This document shows positions 39,231-50,400 of a stretch of 64,000 nucleotides of DNA, in pieces. The first letter of the stretch is position 1, and each line of letters begins with the position of its first letter. Location: positions 42,683 to 106,682 of the forward strand of contig JTDE01001013.1 of the NCBI GenBank assembly GCA_014338405.1, in the 5' to 3' direction. The DNA comes from Paragonimus skrjabini miyazakii (Eukaryota; Platyhelminthes; Trematoda; Plagiorchiida; Troglotrematidae). Both the position numbers and the translations under genes were made by a program. Below the pieces are notes generated by a model that ran no database searches, was not told where the DNA came from, and worked only from the letters and a program-made list of their open reading frames with translations.

Positions 39231-39374
39231 TTCAATGAGTGACCAGAAAGAAGAACCTGAGACTCCGGCCTTCAGGTCAAGAAAACCTTCAAGACCATAT
39301 GTACGGTATGTTCGGTTCGGTGTGCGGTGTCACTCACAGATACAGGGACTTTATACAGATGAGCAAGTAGGATG
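39231..39374 (+). other. Candidate coding exon of an unknown plus-strand gene
   Basis: A textbook acceptor (acttcttgttcgcag) is followed four bases later by an ATG that opens MSDQKEEPETPAFRSRKPSR and stays open to a textbook donor (gatg|gtgagt). The peptide is charged and low in hydrophobics, with no domain I recognise. It could be the first coding exon of a divergently transcribed gene, but I found no partner exon downstream. Chance coincidence of splice sites is possible. Confidence 0.3.
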
Positions 39375-40990
39375 GTGAGTTTGTTCAGCGTATGACTGAT
39401 GGTAAGACAGGGTGGATTATAACATGACGCGATTAAATTATTGTGGTTTAGTGCTGTCCATGTGACGATTATCCTGAGCAGTTACTTTGAGACAGACAAC
39501 GTCAATTGTACTAGGTCTAGTTGCCAGTATCGTTTATGACTAACTCTTCTCCTTGTTCGGCAAACAGCGGACGATGTGTGCGGTCGTATGATCCCACCTA
39601 CTCAGCATGCCAGATGCTGATTTTTCCAATCATGCTGTCTAATGAGGTTATAAAAGTATCTCACGTACAACTGAACCCTCCACTTCCATTCATGTGAAGC
39701 CTCAATGTGTGTACATGGAGTGGAAACGAAGCCAAACACAACGATGAGACCGTATATGCTGTCGCCTGTGCATACCTAACCTGAGGTCGAGACGTCTAAA
39801 CTCTGTCTGTCCTGTTGTCAGGCTGATTTCACTAATGTGGAGTGCCCTGTAAACATTCGTGTATGCTTTGTGGTCTTATCCTTTCGCGAACCCTGCCTAC
39901 TCGCCCCAATAAACCTCACAAACAGGCCATTTTACAACCTAAGAATATGGGTTGCTTACTTTTTCAAAAACAATATTATACTCATCGCTGATTAACAGCT
40001 TTCACCTGTCATCCTTAATGCACAACCATACACACACGACCATCACGAACGCCATATCAAAAGTCCGATTTCTGTGATCGTTTACATTGACGACCTGACT
40101 TCGAATGAGATTATTTTGCCGTACCAACAGCTGTAACACACGTCTCCAGGTTAGCCGCAACAATTCCACACTCAGGCTCCTTCCATACCATCCACAATGA
40201 TAAGGATTTCGTACTACAGTTTCCGAAGCTCCAGAGAAACACTAATCCTGAGTAACACCTCCGTAAATAACAGTTTGTTGGAATGGAACATAGTTTTTTC
40301 TCTAAGGAGAACTCTAAAGTCGAGGCGTTTCTATTCAGATAACACCACAGACGTTAATATTACACAGGTCACTGTCGGTTGCTTTGTGGTCTCATAATCG
40401 ACATAGTTAACTACAAAAATGAGTAATTCATTAGTATACTTTTTTTAAAAGTTCTATGTTGCTTCGAGATGCAAGAAACCACCATGAGGAGATTCAATAC
40501 TCTTCACCTTGGATTATTCTACATTGTAAATCTGTCTTATCTATTACGTCCAATTCAAGCCGTTTAGACTATATGACTACAAAATTCCCTTCACTTCTCG
40601 GATGGGCCACTTTTTCTCCACACATTTGGTGTCTCATATTTGTAGTAACCATCTGACTAGTTTCAACCTCTACCATTGTATGAACAGGGAACATTTCTAC
40701 ATTCACTTATCCTAAGATTCCGGACGTTATCATGATTTGTTTATCAAAGTAATCGATTGGTACCGATAAAACTCAGCCAAAACAACAACAACAGCAACAA
40801 CAACAAAGTGATTCGGGCACGTCAGATCCAGCAAGTTCAACTGTTCTGGATATGATACTGAGATAAACAGAGAGGTATTAGATATGAATAACATGTAAGT
40901 AAAGATGATAGTCGAAGAATTTGTTACTTACAAGCAGGGCGGTAGATTGCTTACTTTAGACCTGAATCAAGTGCAAAACTCTGGGACTCG
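39375..40990. other. No gene recognised
   Basis: No coding, RNA or known repeat signal except a short CAA-rich microsatellite near 40779-40808. Confidence 0.6.
40779..40808. repeat. CAA-rich microsatellite
   Basis: About nine CAA units with one CAG interruption. Confidence 0.9.
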
Positions 40991-41068
40991 GCTGGAATAG
41001 ACCCAGTGACGAAAACAACATACTCAAAGGAAACAAGCTCTTAACCAGCTGAGCTGTAAGGCCACGCC
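40991..41068 (-). repeat. tRNA-like element, family 2
   Basis: The minus strand has an A-box region cagctcagctggttaagagc and a T-arm CTGG-GTCTATT-CCAG, with the spacing of a tRNA. Between them, tttgagtatgttgttttcgt is shared almost unchanged with the plus-strand copy at 57933-58004. I infer a tRNA-derived SINE head distinct from the hammerhead family; the cloverleaf is incomplete, so it is not a functional tRNA gene. Confidence 0.6.
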
Positions 41069-41551
41069 AGCGGCTCATTCTTCAAACGTTACTTAAGCGG
41101 TCGATGCCATAAAGTGCGGCAAATCAGCGGCGACAGTAATATCATTTTAGTGTCGGGTCTGAATCGATTAGATAATTCTGAGTTATCGTGACTATCCGGT
41201 TTGTCCATAAGTGTACAATAACTATTTTTCCGTGTTGAATGAGCGTATTAAATTTCTCTGCCCACTTTTTGTTGGAAGTGTAACCTTTAACCGATGTACA
41301 CGTTTTTGCATATACTATACTTGGATATTGAATCGGTTATTACTTTAGACCCATGGATAATTTCAATCTACTGAGTATCGTCATTGAATTGATAGAAAGC
41401 CTGGTGAGAATGACCAAAAACAGCTGTTTGTACAATCGACTTTTTAGTAAGCATTTAAAAGCTATATTTAATTACAAACGTTTTACAAGAAGTCGTGACT
41501 TAAATCGAAAATTGCAGATTATTTGCATTTTATTTAACGGAGAAGTTGTAG

Positions 41552-41711
41552 ATTACTGATGAGTCGTCGGGGATTTGGTCGATTTCAAGTTGAACATAAC
41601 CCGCAATCGATTGCAGCTGTCGCATCCCCATAGACTTTCCAGTCGGCCCCTTTCGACAAGAAGCACTAGACTCGAGTTTCGTTCTCATTAGAGCTCGTCA
41701 GTAGTGCATAT
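41552..41711 (-). mobile_element. Hammerhead SINE, minus-strand arm (ribozyme plus tail)
   Basis: Read on the minus strand it has the ribozyme (41708-41663), then the tail to attactgatga at 41552. It breaks off just upstream of the ribozyme and joins a plus-strand unit that starts at about 41712, giving an inverted arrangement. Confidence 0.85.
41663..41708 (-). ncRNA. Hammerhead ribozyme, type I
   Basis: GCACTA/TAGTGC stem I is perfect. Core CTGACGAG, CGAAA and the GTC cleavage triplet are intact, and stem III is ACT-CG-AGT. Stem II CTCT/AGAA has one terminal mismatch. Confidence 0.88.
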
Positions 41712-42046
41712 CGCGGGGTTGTCGATTGGAGTTAACAGACAGTAACTGTGTCCCTTATCGAGACGATCGGGCAACCTGATAATTACTCACAAGCGAAAGT
41801 GGTTGAGTGTTCACATATGATAATTCGGTCGTGCCTAATGTGAGGTAATGGCGCAGTGGTAAACACGGTTGCCTCATGAAAAGCGTGTCCGTGGTTCAAG
41901 TCCCGGCAGTGGCGATGATGTGCACTACTGACGAGCTCTAATGAGAGCGAAACTCGAGTCTAGTGCTTCTTTTCGAAAGGGGTCGACTGGAAAGTCTATG
42001 GGAATGCGACAGCTGCGATCAATTGTGGGTGATGTTTAACTTGCAG
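41712..42046 (+). mobile_element. Hammerhead SINE, plus-strand unit
   Basis: Leader from about 41712 (ggttgtcgattggagttaac), then agtggttgagtgttcacata. The tRNA-like head is at 41846-41913 (tggcgcagtggtaaac as A box; gtggttcaagtcccggc as B box). An intact hammerhead follows at 41921-41966, then the standard tail ending gatgtttaacttg. Leader, head, ribozyme and tail are all present, making this one of the two best reference copies. Confidence 0.9.
41921..41966 (+). ncRNA. Hammerhead ribozyme, type I, intact
   Basis: Stem I GCACTA/TAGTGC is perfect. CTGACGAG is followed by stem II CTCT-AATG-AGAG, CGAAA, minimal stem III ACT-CG-AGT, and cleavage triplet GTC (cut predicted after 41960). It starts 7 nt after the tRNA-like head. 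Confidence 0.92.
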
Positions 42047-42184
42047 TAAGTTGCATTTTATAACCGCGTGAAATTCGAGAAGAATCGAAACAATAACGAT
42101 CGATGTTATTAGAGTTAGGTGGACACGCGATTATGTAAACTGAACAGTGGTCAAAGTTGACCACAGCGTAGGCGATCGTATGGA

Positions 42185-42320
42185 CAGTTCAGCCAGCCCC
42201 TCACAAGTTTCACATCTTCAAGAACCGTGATTCGAACTTTGGTCTCGGTTTTCAAAAAGCAACCTCGTTGACCACCGTATCACAGACTTCACATCAGACC
42301 CGGTTGAATTATCATGTTTA
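42185..42320 (-). repeat. Decayed hammerhead-SINE head fragment
   Basis: The minus strand shows gatacggtggtcaacgaggt, then aaagttcgaatcacggttc, a diverged tRNA-like head. It is preceded by the leader end (the complement of cccggttgaattatcatg). No ribozyme core survives. Confidence 0.55.
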
Positions 42321-42574
42321 ATCGCTCAGTCTCATTCTATTCTGAGTAATATTCAGAAAGGTCCATAAAATTTTTCGAATAGCGAAACCTGCGAGCAAAT
42401 GTAAATGGCGTTCAACTACTTACTGCCTAACTCCCCGACTAGTCAACAGAAATCGAGGCGGGTCTGTGTAAGTTGAAAGATTTTCATAATTTCAAATTTA
42501 ACGTAAATACATCTACTACCTCTCCTCTCAGATCATAAGCAAACGTAGCCAAGCTTTTAGAAATGGCAATTTGG

Positions 42575-42650
42575 CCTGGCTAAAGTGAGGTTGTTGGCGA
42601 ATTGGTCAACACGATTGTTTCATGTGAACGCTGACAGGAATACAAATACT
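42575..42650 (+). repeat. Decayed hammerhead-SINE head fragment
   Basis: Contains gtgaggttgttggcgaattg, then gtcaacacgattgtttcatg and gaacgctgacaggaataca. This follows the SINE head (gtgaggtcattggcgcagtg, gttaacacggttgcctcatg) with many changes. Confidence 0.5.
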
Positions 42651-44340
42651 GGTTTACAAAAACATATATACTACTGAAAAGCCCTAACAACAGAGAAGTG
42701 AATGGTTGAAGAATCTATGTGAACTTCAAAGTTTGTGAACAAAATTGAACAAAGAACAAATTGGCATCAACCAGCTCCTTGGCAACATATGAGGAAACGT
42801 GTTTTTTAGTACTGTCTGGCAGGTGAATCTCTGATGGTTATAGCATGAGTCGTAGAAAACCGGCGTGTCTCAAGTCACATCTACACAGGCGACTGCAAAG
42901 TGTTCTACTAACAATCTATTTTAACCGATTTAGAAACTGTACCTTTTGGAGCGCATTAAACGCTGGACCTATCTCGTTTGCTTTACAGAGTTTCATTTGC
43001 GAAACATATGAGATTTGATTCGTTGCATCAGTAAATCGTAGGACTTTTACGGATGTGTTCGGAAGGGACATTTTTGAGCTTCTATTATGACTCAGCATTT
43101 CCGTCGTTACAACGCGCAGTATGAGCACCGGTATTCTATACGGTTGCTCGTCGATGTCAGGAATGATTAGCCACTGTTAGCAAACGAAGTCTAATTTTTG
43201 CATACAAATAAAGTCGAACTCAAGTTATGGCACCAGTCATCGGATTCAGTCAAATGGTGCTATTGGGTAAGGTTAGTGAACTGCTTCAATTCTGCTCACG
43301 TGATTTCAGCGTTCTTTCAAGGAGAGTGCAAGAATGGAACCCGAACTTATCTAATTCAAATTTGTCTCTGAGGTACTCAGAATTCTGAGTTCTGCGCATT
43401 TATCGCTCAACTTTCCCTCTCAGATGTTGCAGTAACATGTTTTGTGCCCACATATCCTTAGTTTAAGCTGCGCAGCGTTTTTTCTCAAAATAGTGGAACG
43501 TAGACAACGAAAGTGGTCTGTGAGACACATTGAAACCACTGACATTGGCAAAGTTGAAAGTCCCAGTTTGCGATGTCCTCAGTCATTACCTCACTATCAG
43601 AAATGTCTAATGTTTTTTCAAGTAAACCTGTCTTTTGCACAACTCATGTTTGTCTGAGATTTGACGCTGGATCATTCCATCAGTTATCTTTTCCAACGAT
43701 GCTACTTGACACAAGAAGTCTATTTTCCAACTTTTTTCACCAGGTTTGGTAACAGTCGATTGAGCAGAAATCTTTGATCTACCGCACTGCGTGTTAGTTG
43801 AGCTGACTGTTGCGAAACCGATCGTACAATCCGCATGAATGGGCCAATTAGCTGACTGGGATCGGATGTCCGGCCTACTCACCGTGTGGGCAAATGACCT
43901 TGGTATTGAGACAAGTGTGTGATTGATGGGCATTTGAGGGACCGCTTGTGTTGTGTACACGCCATGGCCACTTGTGTCCCCCAAATTCGTGTTACGTCCG
44001 AAGCTGCATTCTAATTAATCGCGCCTCCCTCGACTATAGGCGGATTCGTCCATACACTTCAGAATGACGACTCCACCAGTACATGTCAGAATAGTGTTTA
44101 TACGTTTGCTGAGTCGAGCATTGTCTCTACTGTTACTATTGCCTGTATGGGTTAGTGAAAATTGCGTCCAGATAAAAATACAACACTGACGTCACGGGGG
44201 GGATTAAGTCAGCAGCATTTGAACACTTTAGAATGTACAATGGAATCACTGACGCTCCTGATGTCATCAAGATACAGTGTTCCTTTTCCCCACCATCGAC
44301 CACTTTCCAGTGTGTTGTAGTGCCAGTAACCTTCATAAAA
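42651..44340. other. No gene recognised
   Basis: The minus-strand ORF 43984-43607 (125 codons, rich in S, T and Q) has no recognised domain and no convincing splice sites. Nothing else was identified. Confidence 0.5.
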
Positions 44341-44480
44341 CAGACGCATCCGGCTGATAAACTTGACTGCAAAGGCTGCGGCAAACGAAGACATTTTGCT
44401 TGCTGCCTGATAACAAAACCTTCTTGGTTGATACGCCCGTACTCTGCACAAAGGATTTGCCTACCGGGGAGACTAGTTTG
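44340..44480 (+). other. Possible zinc-knuckle remnant of a gag-like protein
   Basis: One frame reads DKLDCKGCGKRRHFACC, which resembles the CCHC knuckle C-x2-C-GK-x2-HF-x4-C of LTR-element gag proteins. Spacing is close but imperfect, and no protease or reverse transcriptase was recognised downstream, so this may be coincidence. Confidence 0.25.
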
Positions 44481-47400
44481 TGTGTATTTTATCGATTTGT
44501 GTGCCGTGGGGTGGTGTTGACATAGTTAGTGCTATAGGAGAGATGGCTTTATTATCGAGGCGTGTCTCTAGTTAGAATACTTTTTAATGGGCCATTCTCA
44601 TTGCCTAAAGAATGTGAAATGTGTCCATAAAGAATATGCAACTTTTAGACTGATTGCGCACCATTTTGCTTGGCAGACGGAACAGGCCTGAGAAGCGTCC
44701 GTTGTTTGTGTGAATGTCCCACTAGACGAATCCAATTCCAAGTCCAGACGAACCACATTATGAGGAACTCATTTCCATCAAACACACAGTCCACCTACCT
44801 CATGAAAAACAGGTTGTTTAATTTGTACCATTACTCTGTTAGACAACCAAACGATCGTTACGCTGAGTGGAAGTTTTCAGCAACAAGGTGTTTGGGGCTC
44901 AGCAGGTGACAAGTTTTTCTGATTACCAAATTGACGCTTACGGTAATCTTAGTATCGTTACTTTCATCAGACCATCTCGACTGACTATTTTTTGGAATGC
45001 CACAATTATGTACTTTACTATGTTTGGACAGATTCGACATTAACAGTGTGTTCAAATTCAATCAGATTACCACACAAGTATTATGTCGCACACATTTTAA
45101 ATGGTCAGCCAATTCTCACAGGCTGTTCAGTGGTTGGTCTCGTTGAAGTCAGTTCATATAAACTGTTGTCAGTGACAAGTGGTAGCCAACTTAACCAGGC
45201 GTTCATGATGGAGCCAAACGTATGCGGGTTGTACTATGATCACACAAAATATGTTCACGGACTTCCTTTACTAACAACTGTACGAAACACCTTCCCGTGC
45301 GGTAGCTATCAACCATCAGTAATGGATGATAAGCAAGTTGAAATGTATACATGCTGACAGATGCCTAGTGAACACTGTAGTCATGTGATTTCTGATGGAA
45401 GTTGGCCCGATTCACAAGAATTATAGGAAAGGTATAAGTTGGAAGAATTTAGAAATGCATATGGACAGACAATTTTATGTTTAACTGTTAGCAGCGTATG
45501 ACAGATAAATCTGATTTTCACTTCAGTAAAGTTGAATCAGAAAGTTAGTAAATGTGAAAAAATGCTAGACAATGAAGAGATAACTAACAGATAGAAACAA
45601 CACGCCTGTGTTAATCACAATGATAGCAAACCCTTGTCTGCATTGTGGCGTGGATGAATAAACAACACCAGACACAGACGAGTCTTATCTACATCAGTCT
45701 CACCCCCACTTAATAGGCCAATCAGTTCAGATGCATCGCAGAGTAACCTAACCACGGCAAATCCCGTGTGACCTCTGTTCCTTTGTTAATGTGATTTCGA
45801 TTGCAACACTCCTGAGGAGGTCACCCGAGGTGGTTGAAACGGAGAATATTACAACTTGCTCATAACGTTGTGTTATTAAAGTTTCATTCACATCCAATCA
45901 AATAGACAACAAGCTGTTTTTGAATATACAGAGTAGAATAACTGATTAGAGATAACGGTGAAAAGGCAAGCGTGGCTTCATTCTGCCGGAAACATTTTAA
46001 CGGCCATGTCATCTGGAGTTTCAACTTGCTTTTTCGAATGTGTTCATTGGGTCTGGGCTCAAGAACACAGACTGATTACGCTGTCCCAGTAGACTCCGGT
46101 ATGGTGTTCCAGACTGGATGCACCCAGATGCTGACTGAATATCGTCTGCCGAACAAGAAGCTTACTAAATGTTGTACCTTTAGAGGTAGTAAAGCTGTCT
46201 AGTCAGTGGAAGGTTCCACAAGGCGGGCAGTTACCAGTGTGTCAAAATTGTATCCTTTCCTGAATGTTGATAATAGTTGGAGATTTATCTCGGGCTAAAC
46301 AATCTGTCACAGTGGGATAGAAACGGGATGTCGTAACGTCATCGGTCATAATTCCCCAGTAAGTGTCGTGCCTTTCATGAGTTACAGGCAGCAAGCTTGA
46401 ATATTTGTGTCAAAAGAAGGGTGCATTATTGACGTGAACTTTAACGAAAAGCTTCACTAGTGAAAAATCCTGAGCAATCCAGTGTGCAACTGATCAACCG
46501 ACTCAACAATCCTAGCAATTGAGGTACAGCCTAGAAGCAGACTGAGATAGTCCGTAACGATCTATCCTAAGTTCGTCTCACAAGTAGTAGCACTCATGTT
46601 TTCATTCCAAACAAACTACTCCGTACAGCAAAGTAGACTACTGTCACGATTTTGAAATGACGGAACAGTAGTTACATAGACTAAAAGTAAAACCATATCA
46701 GTTTTTGCTAGAATTCAATTCAAGTATACAAGATAACCAAGCAAATCCATCAGAATTCGATATCAATCAACTGTGGGTTTGCAGTATCCAATGACAGATA
46801 CTACTATATACACGTAAACCTCGGCTAAACCCAGAGAAGGCATTTCGAGAGCATTGATCGTCCGAAATCGGTTGAGGCAAGTCGTCGCAACCATCAAAAG
46901 CAATACCAATCACTGCCATATACAAATAGTTGAAATTATCAATATTAGTCCGTCTTGTAAACCGGCGTTTTTCTGGGTACACTGACTTCCCCCAGTTTGA
47001 TCCGTTAAGTCCGTTCATCTTCTTTTGTGCACACGTCTAAAAGCTGAACTTTGTATTCACAGAGAGCGCAATATACCCTATAACTCGATTATGCAAATTA
47101 ACTCGGACTGCCTTATTTCACAATAAAATATATTACACTGCTCTTCAGCAATATATCTCTCTTCGTCAGCGAGTACGAAGTATCTATGGGCCACTGATGA
47201 ATTCTTCCGACTTATGAGTAGGTTCTCTGTCTATAGATATGAGAACAACAACTGTTTAATGATTGAAAACCGCTTATGGTAGATGCAGGGCTCTGGCAGA
47301 CTAACTAACCAATCAGAAAGTGTAAGCTGTCAACCATGAAGGAGGCACAGCTACTATACGGGACCGGATGATATGCAGTTGAATTGTGATCTATATGGGA

Positions 47401-50400
47401 TGCCTGAAAAACAACTTAGCAGGACAAACCGAACCCTGTCAGACCCACAAAAAGGATCCAGTTCTGTGGACCTGTGGGTTTTACCTTGGGCACTAATGGG
47501 TAAGCCCGTGATTTATCTCTGTCACATACACCTAACCAGACATTTACTTTACGTTAATTTCAGCACACAAATTGTGATGATCTGTATCAGTCCTAAGAAG
47601 GTAAAATAATCGTGTTAATTTCTGCAGTTGTTTATGCCACAAACTTTAATGATGATGTAGGTTTCACCATGAAATTTCACTTAGAAAACCCAGTCGTTTC
47701 GCGTCCTACAGCGTGCTTTATTTACTTAGTACATATTGCGGCCAAGTAGTCACACTGACCTACTTACTGATGGCATAAGTGGTACTTGTACATTGACTAG
47801 AGCTCACCGTGGACATTCAACTGGTTTCATGGTTGGTGCCACCTATCGGGTATGAGTAGCAGGTAAACTTCGATCGCAAATCTTATTGCATATCCTTACT
47901 GCACATGATGTTTCGAGTTAGCAACTTACTTCCACGCTACTTTTCCCATGTATCTCAAAGTCACGGTGTTGGGACCACAAAGGACGCTTGGCCTGAGAAC
48001 TCGTTTATTGCGCAAACTCCCGTATAGGTCATGTCAAAAATCAAACCACAAACGCGTACACTCATTTGCACGTCAGACATGCCGTAGCGCGTACACACTA
48101 TTCCGATAGTCTCTTCTTGTCCGTCGTCTTCCTGACGTTCGGAGCTTGCTCTTTTTTTCCTGAATCTCGCCTGTGGATAATATACTACTTGTGAATAGTA
48201 TACTACTCATCACGAAACTGCCTGTCATACAACACACGGGATACATGAATAATTACAGCTGTCAACAGTACCTGTGGAAAACCTTAAAGCGTCCAATCTG
48301 TCTCATGATCATAACTGAATTTGGAAATATGCGGAGTCGGGCATATACTTCTGGTAACTTTTCACCTGTAAGCATACTGTTATAAATTTTAACTTATTTC
48401 AGAGCAAGAAGCACAATTCGTCCTAGCAAACTTTGTGTAAGTAGTCGTAACAGCTGCATTGATAAACTGTCCTACTTTAGTGTGTGATACGCTGCGCAAA
48501 ATAACTCGAAGATAAATTATTTTATTGTAACCTGTTTTTATTTTGCATGGCTATGTCACTCTTGTCTTGCTGGCGTTAGTAACTGAGCGTAAGAATGGGT
48601 GGACATGTGCGACAGACCCATAAGAACCATCTCAAAACCATGCGCCGCCATTTGGTTTACGTTCGTTATGCTGGGGCAAGTTATCAGCCTTGATGCATGC
48701 ATGAACCACGTGACTTAACCTGGGTTTGCACAGCTGTGGTGCTGTAGCAACATAGACGGTCAATGTAAGTGCACCTGCACTAGCCAGACTGAGAAAAACG
48801 AACGCTTAAACACCATATCAACATCATAACCAGACGGAATGGGAAACAAGAAGTTTGCATGATCAACATACTTATGTCAGCAATTCAAACAGTAATTTGG
48901 AAATGCTTCAGATAGAAAGGTCATATCGGCCCAGTTAATAGTCTAAAGAGAATATGAATCCAGAGTGATGCCTTCAAGTTATCTGCTAATGATCCAACGT
49001 TTGTGCTATTATATATGTATCTCAGCGATATGAATTCATGGCTTCTCCACGAGAACTAAAAACTTCTCACCGAATTGCAGTACTTCGGTGGATTTTACAG
49101 ACATTTAATCAGCAGACCACCTGTGAAGCGACAACTCTGGAACCCCAGTGTTCCGTAGCATATTAACTGAGAAATTTACGAAGCGTATGAAATTTGCCAT
49201 TTTTCCTCACCATTGATGAGTAAAATGATAACACGTGTAGTTATCCACAAATCGAGTAAACCAGATGTGTGCGCTGTATAATTTTGGAAGCAAGTGGACT
49301 ATCCGAAGAACTATACGAGCAGCCTTTCATCGTGTTTAGGCTATTATAAACGGGGTCTGGGTGCGTTAAAATGAATACCTAAGCTTGTGTTTGACTGTGA
49401 ATGAGTGCATAATGCCCATGTAGAACCACATGATGGAATAATGCACACTGACATTCAGATTTCCTATAAATATAACGGGTGTTAATGTTTTAAGTAAATG
49501 AGACAAAAAGATTCGAAAATGCAGATGCAGCAACAGAACTACCACGAATCGACCGCTCGCGGTCAGTAAAGCCGATTGGCTTTATTACGAATGTGAATAT
49601 TTCGCTGTGAATAAATTTAAACATGATTTGAGCAATGTATCACTTGTTCATTACGACCTGGCACTGAATGTTATTATCGATTTCCATGCGAGGTTCATGC
49701 TGTAATCTCCCAGGACAAGTTACTGGAATTTCCGTTTGGTAAGATTAACAACAATGACATACATAAGTTCCAGTTTCGTTCTTCTTAGTGATAGTCTATT
49801 TTCAGCACAAACATTCATGATGGGTTAACATTAAGTATTCCATATAACTTTTATATATTACCAGCACCTTGACAAATGTTATAACCCAGTGATTCACTTG
49901 TCTAGAAACAAACGTGTCAGAGTGGCGCATGTATGACATTGAGTGAATACAGTAATCTCAGATAGTCTCAGCTATGGAGCCACGGTTCGATGTAATCAAC
50001 GCATGACTTCCTACTTATGGTTATTCGTGACTTTTATATTGCCGGATTGAAACAACTTTTTCAAGTGTTTTTTAGCACCACTGACTACCATCTGCCTTCG
50101 AAGAAAAATGCTCTCAAACTTTTACCTACTAAACGGAACAGATATGCCGTTATTGATTTTCCGAACAGGCCAGGTGAGAGACTTATTTAAAAGGTCTTTT
50201 TTGACATGTATTTCGTGGGTAACGCTTAAAGGTAGAATTTCAGACCATTCTGTTGTCAAGTTGTATGTAGTAAGCTCAGTAATTAATGATCGAGTAATGA
50301 GCGCCTAAAACTTATCAAACACACTTGCGCCGACTACACCACACGCAACAACAACCATTGACTAATGCAACCGGGTAACAGAACACAGTGACCACCAAAG

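Noticed and set aside
43607..43984. 125-codon minus-strand ORF as a gene
   Set aside because: It has no domain, no splice or promoter context, and low-complexity composition; chance is more likely.
49020..49250. Gypsy-like reverse transcriptase end (a peptide resembling FGGFYRH)
   Set aside because: Only a few residues match and no YLDD, RNase H or integrase motif is nearby.
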